Made by a program: the position numbers and the translations under genes
Shown here: positions 27,392 through 43,106 of the stretch, in pieces
Numbering within the stretch: position 1 is the stretch's first letter
How the letters are laid out: the number at the start of each line of letters is the position of its first letter
Assembly (NCBI RefSeq): GCF_014898815.1
Contig: NW_026515468.1
Coordinates: 372,001 to 436,000 of the forward strand
Direction of reading: 5' to 3'
Source of the DNA: Panonychus citri
Taxonomy: Eukaryota > Arthropoda > Arachnida > Trombidiformes > Tetranychidae
DNA length: 64,000 nucleotides
Notes under the pieces: generated by a model
The model's database searches: none
What the model saw: only the letters and a program-made list of their open reading frames with translations
Told to the model about the DNA's origin: nothing

Positions 27392-30300
27392 ATGTGGATT
27401 AATTTTCTAGTGATATGTGTTATTAATTGTTATTATTTGACCAATGGATTTAGACACCAACATGCACTCCGTCACCATAGAGGTTTGTTTTGTATCTCTA
27501 TTACAGTTAATCAATTTGTTTTCTATTCTCTTTTCCTTTTTTTTCTGTTCTTTTTTATTCTCTTTCTTTTTCTTACTAATCTCACTCTCTCTCTCTCTCC
27601 ATCTACCAATTATCCATCAATAATTTTGATGGTCAACTATTTATCTAACTGTCTATGTCTCTCATTATCTTGATGTATGAGTAAGTGAATGAGTATCTCT
27701 CTCACTGTATACACAATCTTAATGACATAAAATCAAAATGATTATCAATATGTCTTCGTGAATGTCAATGTTAATAAGGATGATTTGTAATATTCCATTG
27801 CTTTACTTTTCTCTCTATGAGTTATATACACATAATTTTATTCTATCTTCTTCTCTCTGGTTCATTTTCTTCTCAACATCAACCATTACTTTCATCATTC
27901 TCATCCCAATGTATTCAATTTATTTTCTCTCTCTCTCTCTCTCTCTCTATTTTTCTTCTCTGTGTGTTCTCTTTTTCCCTCTACTTTTTTCATCTTTTCT
28001 TCTCTCTCTCTCTCCGTGTTTTTCTTTTCTACAACAAACTAACCTTCTTCTGCCTTTTCTCCAACAACAACAAAATAACTTTGCAACAAAAACAAATTAT
28101 TGTTCTTTTTTTCTCTCTCTTTTTCTCTTCATCTTCTAGAGCACGTTCGAGAATTCAGTTGTGGTAAACTTTACTATAGAACATTTCATCTTGATTCTCG
28201 TCGGGATGTGCTTTATGTTGGAGCCATGGATAAAGTATTTCGACTTAACCTGGTCAATGTTAATCGGACCAATTGTGAAATTGATTCAGTGTCTCTAGAG
28301 CCAACTAGTGTTTCTAACTGTGTTTCCAAGGGTAAATCAGAGCATTATGATTGCCGAAATCATATCAGGGTGATACAACCTATCGGTGATGGTAATCGTT
28401 TATATGTTTGTGGTACCAATGCTCATTATCCAAAAGATTGGGTAATCAATTCAAATTTAACTCGATCCCATTCACCGGAATTAGTAAATTTCCCCGGAAT
28501 CGGCAGTGGAATTGCTAAATGTCCCTTTGACCCCGAGGATAATGTGACCGCTGTTTGGGTTGAAAATGGTAATCCAGGTAATCTACCTGGACTTTATAGT
28601 GGCACCGTAGCCGATTTTACCAAAGCAGATTCTGTCATCTTTCGTACTGAACTGTTCAATTTAACCACTCGACAGTCAGTTCATCCATTTAAGCGAACCA
28701 TAAAATATGATTCAAAATGGCTTGACAGTAAGTATCATTATTTCATGATGATAATAATCATTGGGATAATAATAATAACACTAATAACAGCATATATATT
28801 CATTACTGCCATTTACTCCCTCATCTCCCACTATTGCACTAACTTACTCACTCTCTCTCTCTCCTACTCACCCACCCTTTGTAACTATTTAAGCCTACGC
28901 CTGGTCAATAAGATCCACTTTTGATGTAATCGATTCTCTAAATCTTTTCCTTTTGCATCTTTGTCTCCTTTTTGTTGCCTTTTATCCTCTTTCTATCTTC
29001 ATCTTCATCTTCTTCTTTTACTCTCTCCATCATCATTATCTTCTTCCCAAAGTGAAGACTCATCTCAATAGTCACACAGATTCAGATGAATTTACTCACG
29101 CAAAGTCTATGCAATCATCCATCAGGTCGATTTTTTCATCTTCTTTTAGTGGTAAAAACTTAACAAAGAGAAAAGTGAGAAAAGAGTGAAACTCCCATAG
29201 ACTCTAATAGTAATCGAGACAAAATTAGATCCATTGAGAAAACCATGAAAAAAGAAGAAGACAAAAGAGTAAAAAGGAAGATGTGAAGATGAAAAAAGGG
29301 CAAGATAGGGTTGGGTCTCTTTTTTATTAAGTTACCAATGTTATTAACTAGACTTATTTTCTTATCATGGTTATTACCATTATCATCGTCATTATTATCA
29401 CTATTATTATTCTCATTCTTTATTCTATTCTAACTTATTTTTTTCTCTCTTCTCCTTTTTCTCCTCAGAGCCAAATTTTGTTGGTTCCTATGATATCGGT
29501 GATAATGTTTATTTCTTTTTCCGGGAATCCGCCGTCGAGTATATTAACTGTGGTAAAAATATTTACTCTCGGGTTGCCCGAGTTTGTAAGGTAAGTTTTT
29601 CTCTCTCTAAATAATATAAATATGATGTTTATCATCATTTACTTTTATCACAATAATCGTATTGACAATTTCAAGTGTTTTAATATTATCATCATGTAAT
29701 AATGTTGATTTATCATGAATTTGTCAGAATTTCCTTTTTGTCTTTTTGACAATCAGCTGTCATCAAAGTGTGTGACTATTATTGTTTTTTTCCTCTCTCT
29801 CCCTCACTTCTTGGTTGTTGGTCATCTTATGCTTATCATGATTCTGGACTTTACTGTTGATTTATTTGTGTTTACTTGTTATTTTCTTGTTGTTGTTGTT
29901 GATGTTTTTTAGTTATGAAAATGCAATATGAAAGTTGGTAAACAAGGCAATGCTTTTTATGCATCCTCATCCTTTTATCATCATTTCTTATCATCATTAT
30001 CTTTTCCTTTCTGTCCATTATATGGATACTTTTTTTTCTTTCCTTCTTTCTATCGTTGGATATAATAATATTTTCCTATGGATTTGTTTACTTACAATAA
30101 CCAATCTTACAATCTCAGGAGTTGAGTTAATTTGGACGATATTTATATATAATTTTACTAATGTTGATAATGAAGGTGACACTTTTCCTCTATTTCAGCT
30201 TGGTGAGGTTTTCCTCTTCCTTTTGTGCCTCTTCCTCATCTTTCAGAATTTACAGTAAACTGTTAATCGTAAAGAAGAGAAATAGAAAACCTCTGGATTC

Positions 30301-33300
30301 TCTTTTATCATCTTCATCATCATCATTTCTATCTCCCTTTCTCTCTCTCTATTTTTTTCCCATAATCTCTTGTTGACAAGAGATGCAAATAGTAGTTTAA
30401 ATATTTGCTCTAGTAAGTGCAATTATAGATGAAAATGTCATCATCATCATGTACATAATCAAGGATGTAAGACACAAAATGATGAGAAGAGTGTTGGAGA
30501 GAGAGAGAGAGAGAGAGAGAGAACTGAGGGAGTTTGAGGAAAAATGATGAGAAATTAGGCTTCAATATCAAATTTTTGTGAGATGTCAATTGATGAAAAG
30601 TAAATTCTGTTTGTATGAATTTCAAATACTATTGTTGAACTTGAGTGAATCAAAAATCAACAAGAAAATTGTCAATTTTCCTCCATGTTGATTATCTTCA
30701 AATGATGAATTTAATATAACTATTATGAATTCGTCTCCTTCTCTCTCTTGATCTGATACATATTTTAATACATGATGATGATGAATGAAGATGAGCAAGT
30801 AAAAAAAACATTCAAATTATGTATATTATTTTACTTCATTTTCATTACCATGATTATCTTGATCATCTTTCTCATCTTTCTCGTGATATTTATTCCCTAT
30901 GGATTGTTAACCTTTGTTGTTAACTCAACTGTTATTATTATACATGTTAAGTCTCATTTTCAATTCTTCCTCCACCTTCATCTCAACCTCCCACCTCCAC
31001 CTCATCATCCTGGATTTGGTGTGTGTGTATGATACATAAACATGCATTATATCATTATTATTAGATAATATATTATTTATCATAAATTGTATTTTTTCAA
31101 AACTGACTTGACTCATTTGGAGGATTATTAGATGATGAAAGTAACAATATCATTGATGTTGATTGTTGTTGATGTTGAAGATGATGAAAAAATCGTTATA
31201 ATCTGTTAAATTATGAATGATTAACTGAGTAGCAATCAAATTTTAGCTGTTTGATTGTTGAGAAACAATCAAATGTAGCAGATTATTGAACCGTTTTCTC
31301 ATGATGATCATGAGAATCTGATGAGATTCATGATTATGATGATGATACCTTGGCACTTGTCAAATCAGGGTTAATGAATACATTTGAATAGCTTTTGGTA
31401 ATTTACAAAGTTAATTAGTTTCCATCAACAAAAATTTGATTTGCAATTTACAATCTGTTCATTTGATAAATCTGGTTAAGCCTTTTTTAACCTTTTCATA
31501 GTTAATCATGACTTTTCATGAGAAGAAATTCTGATGAACAGAATTGAGAGATTTTTTTCTTTCCTTTTTTCCTCATTCTCTCAATATTAATCATTGAGAG
31601 AGAAAGTGAATTAACTGCTCCCAATCAAATGAACATTAACTCTGAACTTTTCTTTATTTTTGTTTTTTTTCTTTCATGTGTTTGTTTATCTTTGTTCATG
31701 ATAATAATTCAAAATCTTGATCAATCAACTTTTCCAGAATCATTTGTTTCTCAAATTATCATTATCATGAAAGAGAGAGAGAGAACTATTCAATCGATTT
31801 CAACTGAATCATTCTATGAATCACCGAATATAACAGTACTTACCCTGGAGTTTTTTTCCCTTCATTTTACTCATTATATTTTTCAACATTTTTCATGACT
31901 CTTGATCATTAATTCTGATAATGTTAATCATTGATTAATCAACTGATCAATGATAGCTAGTTGATTTCTCTTTTTCCAAAAGCTAAAAAACTTTACTCTC
32001 ACAAAGTCTCATGTTTATATTATTCATGGTCTTATATGAATCTGTCAGAATAGAAGGTAGAACCTGAACTCATTTTCATCATGTTATATGAATGACTGAG
32101 TGTTTCATTTTCATGGTGGAAATTTGTCTTCTCTATCTCTCTATAATCCTCTTCACTCCCACAGCAAATCAGGATAAAAGTTGATGGTGATTCTGTTATA
32201 ACTTTACTGAATAACTATTACTGAAAATGATGAGAACGATGATAATGATCAGTCTCCCAATTGGTTTCTCATACCTTTTTTTGTTCACTACAAAAATAAT
32301 ATTGGTATTTGATGTTAGGTTGTTACTATTATCTTTTCACAAAGATAACGGTTCTTCGCATGATGATTATCATCTTCATGATACATTTTGTATAATAATA
32401 ATATCAGTTGGAACAAAGTTATAACTGTTTTTTTATCTTCCACTTACTAAATCTCTCAAGTTTGCAAAAGAAAATGATGAGAAGTAATAAGTGAGAAAGA
32501 AGATGAACTAAAAGTTCTGGAAGAAAATTTAGAATCAGAAAGATTTTCTCTCTCTCTCTCTCTTACCTTTTTTCCGTTTTCTTTTCTCCATCACTCAAGA
32601 TTGATTGAAGTTCTGATTTTGTTCCTCTTTCTTTCACTTCTCATCTTCATCTTCCATCTTGATATTGCAATGAAAAAATAGCTTCTCATTTATCTCTGGT
32701 CATCTTGGTTCATCGTGAGGTTTCATGAATTTCATCTTCTTACAATACTTGTTATTCTTGCTCTTCTTTATCATCTTACTTTGATTTTTTTCCTCTCTCA
32801 CTCTGTTGGAAGTCTCCTTAATTTTGTTTACCTCTCTTTTCATGTATTTTACCTCTTTCACCATCATCATTTTCTCCCTTTATCTTTTGATAAAAAGCAA
32901 CAAAAAACTCCTCCAACATCATTTCTTCTTCCTTTTCTTCATCATCATCTGTGAACATCCAAATGGTTAAAATACCTTTTCCACTCTCAAGGTAACATAT
33001 TTTGGTTCATTCTAGGTACACACTCTTTAATACCATGAATAAGGAGAGATAACTCAGAGTAATGGTGAAAATAATGAAAAAAAGGTACAGAATTATAACA
33101 GAAAAGGATGCTACTGATGAAGATAAAGATAGCGTCTTGTCGTTGTTGAGTAAAGAATCAAGCGTGAAGAAGATTCAATGAATTCTTTTCTTCGCTCTCC
33201 CTCTCCCTCTCCCTCTCTCCTTTCCTTTCTCTCTCAGAATCATGATGATGATCATGAGGCCAGTGAAAGAAACTGAAGCTCAATGGACCTTATTGGACAT

Positions 33301-36300
33301 TATTAAGTGAACAGTTTCGATAGTCCTTCAATATAATCATCAACTTGATACAAGGAAGAAAAAAAGAAATGGAAATATCTTCTTCTCTTTCATCATCATC
33401 TTCTCAGTATCATCATCTTTTATGAATTGAAATGGGCAAGGTTTTTGCTGCTTTTCTCTTTGACATAAGCAGTTATCAAATCACTATCCTCTTTCCCTCC
33501 ATAATCATCATCATTTCCCTTCCTCTCCCCTAATGGAGCATCTTCTTAACCACCTTCTTTTTCATTTCTATTCCATCTTCTAACAACTATCATCAACATG
33601 ATGATAATGATGATAGTATTTCTTTTTCTCTTGAAAATGAGGAAAAACATCTTAGATATATAATATATCTTTGACATGTTACAATGTTATTGTTCAGTAT
33701 TTTTGTGTAACATTTTCATCCTCATCCTCAACTTTTACTATCACTCACAATAATATTATACACATTTTCTTGTGTGTCTTAAATCATGTGTTTATCATCA
33801 TTCAATATCAATGGTGTTTATATTGTATAAATTTTATACAATGTTATAGCTTTGGATGATGATGATACAAGAGTAGGACAAAAAAGTAAATGGAAAAGTT
33901 TTTCTTTTTTTGGAAGAAGATGAGTAAGAATGAAAAAGATTACACTCCAAATGATAACATTTTGAAAAGGAGAGTCTTTTCCTCTCTCTATCTCTTTCTC
34001 TCTCATGACATTTACTTTTTCATCCATAGATTTTCAAGTTGTTTATTTGATTATTTCCGGTTCTATGTTGTTCTCAGGTCAAGCAACACTTTGTAACAAG
34101 ATAGAGGAGATATTCAAATAACTACACTAGGAATTTGACACAACAAGGAGAATACGATTAAGATGATGACAGGAAAATGGAAGAGGAGAGAGAGAGAGAG
34201 AAAAAATATATGAAATTCAGGTTAAGAAGGAAAAGGAAGTGAGAGAAAAAAATTTGTAAATTATTTTCGAGTTTGCGTCGAAAATTAGAAATGTTCAGGT
34301 TTGAGGTGAGTGATATGGATGTTTGGGTGATGAGAAGAAAGAAAAATAAGTGAGGATAAGGAGAGAGATGGTTGACTTAACCGTGGAAATGTGTGGTACA
34401 TATTTTCAGCTATTTGTTGAGGGTTTATTGTAAATTAGCAGAGAACCATGGAAGGGTGATGAGGAGGGAAGAGGGTGGGAGAGGGAAAGTGTTTTCTTCC
34501 TTCACAATCATCACCATTATCTTCACCCTTAACGTTGATCATGCATCAGGGAAAATGCTTGTTGGTTACTAGATTCAGAATCCGTGATAATATTTATCCT
34601 GTTGTTGTTTGGTGATGATGATGGAAAAAAAGCTGATGACTTGTGGAAGGAATAGAAATGAAGAGAAACGATGATGAGAAGGAGGAGGAAGAGAAGGTGG
34701 AGTAGGATGATGATAATAATGATGAAAGAAAGATTCTGAGAGTAGGAGGATAGAGAGAAAGAGAGAGAGAAAGAGAGAGTTAGTGAGTGAGAAGAAAAAT
34801 AAATGAGGTGAAAATGATTTGAAGGAATTTTGAGCGCGTATTATGCATAAGAAGATGATAAGGAACTGATTTATAAAGAGATTTTTCTTTCTCTTTTTTA
34901 TCTTTCTTTTTCATCTGCATACTCATCATCAACAGTATCTTCATCATCTGCATCATCATCATCATCATCCTTTTCTTTTCAGTGTAAAATACTGATGAAA
35001 ATGATTGTTATGATATATTGAAGTGAAAATAATGATAATGATGAAGTTGGAAGGAGAGAGGGAGGGAGAAACTCTGACTATGAAATGAAGGAAGATGATG
35101 ATGATGATGATGGTGAAGATGAGTATGCAATTTCTAACCAAATGATATTGTTATCATCATGATTGTTACTATTATCACATTAGTTAACAATGAATAAGAA
35201 ATCAGTGAGAGATAATAAGCAACAGAAAAAGATGAAGAACAAAAAAAAATGGAAGCAAATTTAAATGATTGAAGAGAAAAATGAAAAAAAAAGTTCTTAT
35301 TGTTTTCTCAGTCTTTTGTTATCCATTGTGATTATTGTAACTGTTTACTGAATTTTTTAACATCATTTATCATGAAGAAAAATTTCAATTCTGTTGATTA
35401 TCCATGATAATCATCATTATAATTCACATAAAGTAGGATTATTTTGATTTCCTTTTTCCTCTCTCATTTATAATATATTTCTTACTCTAGCAACAATAAT
35501 ATCTGGTCTCTCACTCTGTTTCTGGTCAACAATCATGAGCATCAGTTTATGTTAATATTCAACAAAGAAGATGAAAAAAAAAACTTGATGACCAAAGCAA
35601 AATAACAACAATATTTTTGTATCTGTTTGCTTTTCTCCATGAAAAAGAGGAAGACCAAGATTTTCCTGAAAAGATTCTGAAGATTCTGATTCTGATGATG
35701 ATGAGAAAAAAAAATCATACTAACCTTAGATTCATGTTCAGGAAAATGATTCTCCTTTTTTAACCTCTCCATTCAGTATATCAGTAAACACCCTGTAGAG
35801 TTATTCACAATGATACACTTTGAGTAAACCTTTTTTTTTTATTTTCTTCTTCCATTCCTGTAACTCTGATTCCCGTCGCTGCAGGATACATAGTTTGCAA
35901 TCTGATTTTCTTATATATTATCATCCTTATCATCATTATCATCATATCATGTATCATACATTACATACAAATGCATATCTATCAATAAATAAATCTATCT
36001 CTGTGATATGTATATTTTATTGTGTGTGTATGAATTGCATTTGAATCAATAATATTGTGTGAGTGTTGCAATAACTACTACACTTATTATGATCACTACT
36101 AACAATGCAATTGTTTTTAAGTCTCAATTTGATGTTTTTCTTGTTGTTTGTTATCATGATAATGATAATAAGATGGTAACAGAAGCAGCAGCAGCAGCAG
36201 CAAATACTACATGAAAATGAAATATGCATCAGATACATTTCCATGTTTAAAGTGATATTTAGATTATATTTTATTTCCCTTGATCAAAGTGTATTTCTCA

Positions 36301-39300
36301 TTGATAAACTGGTTATCACAGTTTGCATTTTCTTTACACAGGAAACAGAATTGATAACATGTAAATAATAAATCACAAAAACAGAAACTTAGGAAATAAT
36401 AATGATAATATTTATTAACCTGATGTAAAATATCAAGAGTAATGAAAAAAAGTTTATCTTTTCCACTTTATTTTCATCAGTGTAAATTGACTATCATATT
36501 TGTGTGTTAATTTTAATGGTTTTTATGAGTGTAAATTGTAAGATTTATTTAAATTGTGAATTAAATTGTAATTGGTTTGCCTTTAACTTGAAGCAATCAA
36601 TTGCATTGCATAGAGTGAGTTGGGAAAAAAACAATAGATTCATCATGAGTAAATAATTGTTGAACATTAAATCATCTTGATTAGCAAAAGGTTTGCATTA
36701 TTTACGATTGAATAATACATCAATCAGCTGATTAACTGACAAAGTTAGTTAATCAGTTAGCAGTTTTTGGATACATGATTAAACTATCATTTGCTGTGTT
36801 GTTATTTAAATTGATTGTGTTTGTATTACCATGTAAATGTGATGATACAGTTAAATGATGATCCGAAAGAGAGAGAGAGAGAGAGAGAAAGAGGTGATGA
36901 GGATGGAGATTAGGATGATGGTTTGAATGATGATAGTGATGATTAGTATTTGATTATCTCACTTACTCTTTGAGTATTTTTTTTCTCTATGTAAACAGTA
37001 AATGTTTTGATTATTTGTGTGAATAAGATGATAATATTTAAAGGGTTGATTGTGTTGATGTTTGTGTGAAAACCTGAATGGTTAGTTAATTTTTTCACTG
37101 TTTATTATTAGTCTTAAGTTAATTATATAATAACTATAACATTTACATAATATACCTTTTGGTAAATTAAATATTATTACAAGGTATGATTAAAGAGAGA
37201 GAGAGAGAGAGAGAGAGAAGGGAAGACGCCATTTTGAATGATGGCAAAGCAAGTTGACTGACATCAACAAACTACATGTAACTATTAATATTAAAACAAA
37301 CTTTTCTATTGCTTTAAGCTTGTCTTTTATCATTATTTTCATTATTAACTCCTCATGATAATGATGATGATGATGATAAAGGTTGGTATCTCTTTGGTTA
37401 AAACAGTGAGCTGAATCACTCAATTAGAGGGTCGGTTTGCTTTGCTGGTTACAGAGTTACCAAAGTAACCGGTTATATCTATTTAATATATGTTATATTA
37501 TTATTATTTTGGTTAAGGTTACAATGAAAACTGGTTACCTATGTGGATATACCTGAGTTTACCTGATCTCCTTTCATTTTGTTTTGCTAATACTAATATG
37601 ATACTTATCATTATAATGGTTAATCTGATTGTGCTTCATCCTCCATTGTTTATCATATTTAATGTTTTAATTTTGTTTAAATTGCTCAAATTGATAAATT
37701 AGCTTCTATTATCATTTTTATATACTTGGTTACATGTTTGATTACCTCAATTGTATTTAGTCCATTGTAATAGTTAATGTTTACCTTAGTTTGAACAATT
37801 TAATTGAACAATTAAGATGCAATTTTAATATAATTTCCTGAATTACAATTACAAATGATTATAACAATTTATATTATAGTTTAATGTACTGAATTTTATT
37901 TATATGGTCAATTTATAAATAATATTGACCATTTATGTTTGTAGATATTTGTTTGTGTCCAAGTTGATTGGTTGTATCAAAAATCAAGAGTAACAATTTA
38001 GATTGACAATTTTGATTCTAACCCCATTAACCATTGATTGTTATTATTACCATTGAAATGATTATACCAAAACTCACATTCACATTATCATTGTAATCTT
38101 AATTGTTTAGTCAATTGTTTTTATTTTTTTTCCTTTACTTTCCTTTTGCAATTAATGTTATTGCATAAATTTGCATTTTCAATTTCTATTCTGATTGTAA
38201 TTGTAATTCACTTTGATTTTTACTCTACTTTTGATTTTATCTATTGCAAATTGATGTTATCAAATAGGAAGAGACAGAACTGAAAGTTTTTATACCAAAA
38301 ATGATCATTAATTGCAATAAATTAGTTAATGTTTCCTTAATCAACCTTGACAATCGTTGATTGGATAGTAATTTTGTTTATGTTTCTCTATTTACTCTTT
38401 ACATTGACACAATTCATTCAATTGTATCAATCTCATATTGCCCAAGATTTTTCTTCTCTCTCATTCATTCATTTATTTCTCTTCCTTATTTACTAATACA
38501 TCTCCTATTTAATGTAAAGCTTTTTATCAAATTTAGGTTTTTTTTTCTTCTACCATTAAAAGATAGATTAAAGAATCAGCAGATATTTTTCATTTACTTT
38601 CATCCATCATTAATGTTGACTATGGATTCGTTGAAAGTCCATTAATCTGTTATTGTCATTAGAGAGAAAGAGAGGGAGAAAGTGGATTTAGGGTGGGTGA
38701 GAGAGAAAGTAGAAATAGCAAGATGATGAAGATGAGAAAAAAACATATTATCTGTAAGTTAACAGTTACTTTTTTTCTTGCTTGTGTATATATTGGCTGA
38801 GAACGGAAATAAACGTTTTGTACATTTTCCGAGTTCCGGTCAACTTTCAAAGTCACGCAATCAATTGAGTGGCCTTGTTTGTGTGTGTGTTGATACATAC
38901 ATATGATTGTGTGTCCAGCTAAAGGTTGAAGATGAGGATGAGATAAGCAATGTTATCATATTTACAATCATTACTATTATCATATGTTTGAATTGTGTTA
39001 GTATTCATTGAGTTTTCTGTGTGAGTAAATGTGAGCTCACATAGAGGTTACTCATTTTTTTACTTTCTCCCTTGACCTGTAATCATTTGTCATCATCACC
39101 AATCAACAACAGTTACATCAAATTGATGATGGATTTTTTTTCTCATCTTTCTTTTTTATCATCTAATTTCTCTCTCCCTTTCTCTATCTATCGTGTCTCT
39201 TCAATAGAGAGATACAATGTACTTCCATGTAATGAGAAATCTTAATGATTTCTTTTATCTCTCAGGTTATTTTTGTTTCTCTTTCTTGTTATTACAATTC

Positions 39301-42300
39301 AATTTAAAAAATTGAATGTACCGTTATTATGGGTTACCTGTAATTCATGTACCCAATAACATTAATCAATATCTAACATTGATCATCATCATCATTAAAA
39401 TTATCATCAAAGTCTCGAAACATTTATCTAAATTAACTCTCTCCTTGAGCTCCCCTATGAGATACCAAATTATCAAAGGTGAAAAAAGGACATCATTAAT
39501 GTCCACCCCATTTACCGTTACCTTTTTTTCACCTTTTTTTTGCAAATAGGAAGTGGGAGGTAAACTTGACTATTAGTATTAAATATGTATAATAATATTC
39601 AATGTCTTTTTCATATTGTTCATGTTGAACTAGGAAATGATATTTATATCATATTATTAATATTTATTTCATTATGGAAACTCTGGTTTCCTTTGGTTAT
39701 TATTATTGGTTTGGGTCATTTATATATGTTTTTCATTAATCACGTGACTGGTCAAGGATAGATTTTTGGTTAATTAATATTGATACATACATATATACAC
39801 ACACACATACTCAGGTCATCATCATTATCATGATGATGATGATCTAATACTAAAGCTTATAGTCATCCTCATCCATCAAGTTAATGCAAGAAGGCAAGTA
39901 GAGAGAGAGAGTCATCGGAATCTCTTGGTTTAAGATGAGAGGAAGATAAGTAATAATGATGATAATGATGATTAAGATGTACATAACTATTTATTTATTA
40001 TTATTGTTGTTGTCTTCTTGAAGATATAGTCATTTACAATAAGCTGTGTAATAGAAAGAAAAACGTGAGAGAGAGAGATAGAGAAGGTAGGAGAAAATGA
40101 AGATAAAGCTGATGATGAGGATGAAAATGATGATGAAGAAGAGGATCGAGAGAGAAGACTCAATCTTGAGGAATTACACTCAATCATCATCTTCAATTAT
40201 AGCCTAAAGACGATGTTTCGGATGAACGAAAAAAAAGGATGAAAGGATTTGCTCTCCGGGCTCAACAATCATCTTCATCATCCTCATCATCATTTCTACC
40301 TTTACATCTCTCTCTCTCCTCTTTGCATTCTGTTGACTGTTGCTTCTGTTTTCCCTGTTGATGGTGTTGCTATTTCTGGTGATAATGATGATGATATTGT
40401 TGTTTTCTTGTTTATCATCTTAATTTTTTCTCGCCCAATCAACATTTAACACTAGTTTTTCCCTTCATCTCTTATCTTCATCCTCATCTTTTTTTTCTGA
40501 ACTATCTGCTGTTCATCATTTCTCCTTTCAACTTTTTTTTTCAACTCACTAATTTAATTAACTTTACCCATAAACTTAACTTGATTCTCAATCTTCAATG
40601 GGAATAATTTGATATCTTTTTTTTTACTCTTCCCGCCAACGGGCCTAGAACATTGATTATATTGATTACCATCCATCTCTCATGGTCTTTAATATTATTG
40701 TTATCACAGAGGAAAATTATTCTTTTCTCTTCACAATGTTACTATGTTTCTGAAAAACTCTACTTGTTCCTTGTCAATTATTATATTACAATTTACTTAT
40801 CATCCACTCACCTATTTTTCATCTTCATCCTCATCTTCAAGTCTAATTTCATTCAATAATAATACGATTGTGTATTAAATTGCATAAGGAAAACATAACA
40901 CACACACTCAAGGGGGAGTTTAGATTGAAATTTATAAAATTTCATCCTAAATGTAAATAAATACAATTTACAGCAAGGAAAATGCTCTTACCTATTCGGG
41001 TGGAGTAAAAGTTAATGTAATTATGATGAAGATGATGAGGATAACAATTATGATGAATAATAATAATAAAATCAATCAATAAAAGTTTTAAAATTAAATA
41101 TATTACATGACAAACCTACTTTTTGATTGTTGAAGAAAAAGTTACAAGTGAACATTATTTTTCCATATAATCATGATTATTAAATTAATCATTATTGTTA
41201 TTATGATAACATTTATTATCATGATAAAACGGTTGTGTATAAAGTTATTATTGTGATAAATGATACAATTAAATTAACTGTTACAATCAAATATTGATTT
41301 CTCTCGCTTTTTTTCGTTCTAACAGAAAGACAATGGAGGTCGAAGTATTTTGAATAAAAACTGGGCCACTTTTATGAAGGCTCGATTAAACTGTTCGATT
41401 CCTGGAGAGTTTCCATTTTATTTCAATGAAATTCGTAAGTTAATTGTTTCAACCATATCGCTCTCTTTTTCTTGACTCTCTTCTCTCTATCATCTTTAGC
41501 ATCCTCATCTCTTTCTGTATAACACTAACTCCATCATCTTAAACATTTTCCAAGCTTTTCCCTCATACATCATTAAGCAAATCTTACAATAAATAAATCG
41601 CTTTCTCATTTCATGAACTTTTATCATCCTCATCTTCAATTTTCTCTTTCTTTTCATCATCCTCATCATCCTCATCTTTTCTAACATTTTTTTTCTTTTT
41701 TTTTCTTTTCATACTTTCATCATCCATTGGAATCGTTGCTCGTCATCATCTTTCAACACTGGATGTTAATATAACGGGATTCAACTTTCGTCCCAATGGA
41801 TATTATTTATATATAAAACTGATACTGTTTCATTGCTGATAAATATATTGACGGTGATGATAAATATCTTCATGTTGTTACCGCATCATCACCTTGATAC
41901 CTTTTTTTTTATATAAACTTTTCATCGACTCACCAACCAACCGATGAATTTTTGTTTCCAATGTTTCATGATATCAACAACAACAAAATCTAATGATGGT
42001 GATATTATTACGTATAAAAAATATGATTACTTGATCATTTTTTTTTCTTCATTTAATCAGAACACATCTACAAGCATCCTGATGATAATAGTAAATTTTA
42101 TGCCATTTTTTCAACCTCTCTTAATGGTTTAATCGGCTCAGCCATTTGTACATTTACATTGGATTCAATTCAAGAGGTTTTCAATGGTAAATTTAAGGAA
42201 CAATCAAATTCAATGTCTGCCTGGTTACCTGTCTTATCCTCAAAGGTACCCGAACCCAGGCCTGGTGCTTGTACTGATGATACACAATCGTTGCCTGACT

Positions 42301-43058
42301 CTGTGCTCAATTTTATCCGTGGTCATCCTTTAATGGACTCAACAGTAGCCCATGACAATGGTAAACCTGTTTTCTATAAGCGGGATGTTATTTTTACCCG
42401 TATAGTTGTTGATAAACTTGATAATATAAATAATAATGGTGGTTCAAGTGGTGGTCAGTATTATGTTTATTATGCTGGAACCACAACTGGTGAAGTTTAT
42501 AAACTTGTCCAATGGACTGATCCAAGATCAGGTGAAGTAAATTCTTACCTGGTTGATGTTTTTGAAGCAACCAGCCCACATCCCGTACGATCCATGGAAA
42601 TATTTCCCAAATATAAGTCATTATATGTTTCATCTGATTTTACGATAAAACAATTTCACCTTTCAATGTGTAAACAACGTCATGACAATTGCCTGGGATG
42701 TATAAGGGATCCTTATTGTGGTTGGGATAAGGATCATGGTGAATGTAAACCTTATGTCAATGGGTACGTAGTATTTACATTTATTGTTATGATTTTTTTT
42801 ATTCTTTCTCTTGGAATTATCATTACAACTTGAAGAAAACAGAACAATAATTTATATGTATTTCTCTCATGATTATCTTCCGGATGAGTAAATCAGAAAT
42901 GGATTGAAAATAGATGATAGGGAAAAGAGAATAGAAATTTTTGTCTGTTTTTATTTTTTCTACTCTCGATGTCTAAACCTCCTCATCATCTGAGAACTTG
43001 GATTCATCTTCTTGTTAAAACCTAAATATTAGGTGAACATCTTTTTTGCATCTTCTTT

Positions 43059-43106
<48 letters not shown>

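Larger units (their letters stand above)
29591..41325 (+). other. Sema-2a intron 3 (about 11.7 kb)
   Basis: This phase-0 intron begins GTAAGT after VARVCK and ends TCTAACAG before KDNGGRSILNKNW. I see no nested gene on either strand. It contains GA/CT tracts (30497-30522, 36869-36888, 37194-37219), GAT/ATC clusters, a short AGC run at 36184-36201, a GCCATTTTG word near 37228 that resembles a YY1/Pho site, and otherwise AT-rich unique-looking sequence. Introns this long in developmental genes often hold enhancers, but none can be pointed to here. Confidence 0.9.

Noticed and set aside
28728..28924. Continuation of the Sema-2a exon 2 frame to a stop at 28924
   Set aside because: Family conservation stops exactly at the GTAAGT donor at 28728 and resumes after TCCTCAG at 29468.
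36184..36201. AGC repeat as a polyglutamine exon
   Set aside because: Only six units, with no extended open frame or splice sites around it.
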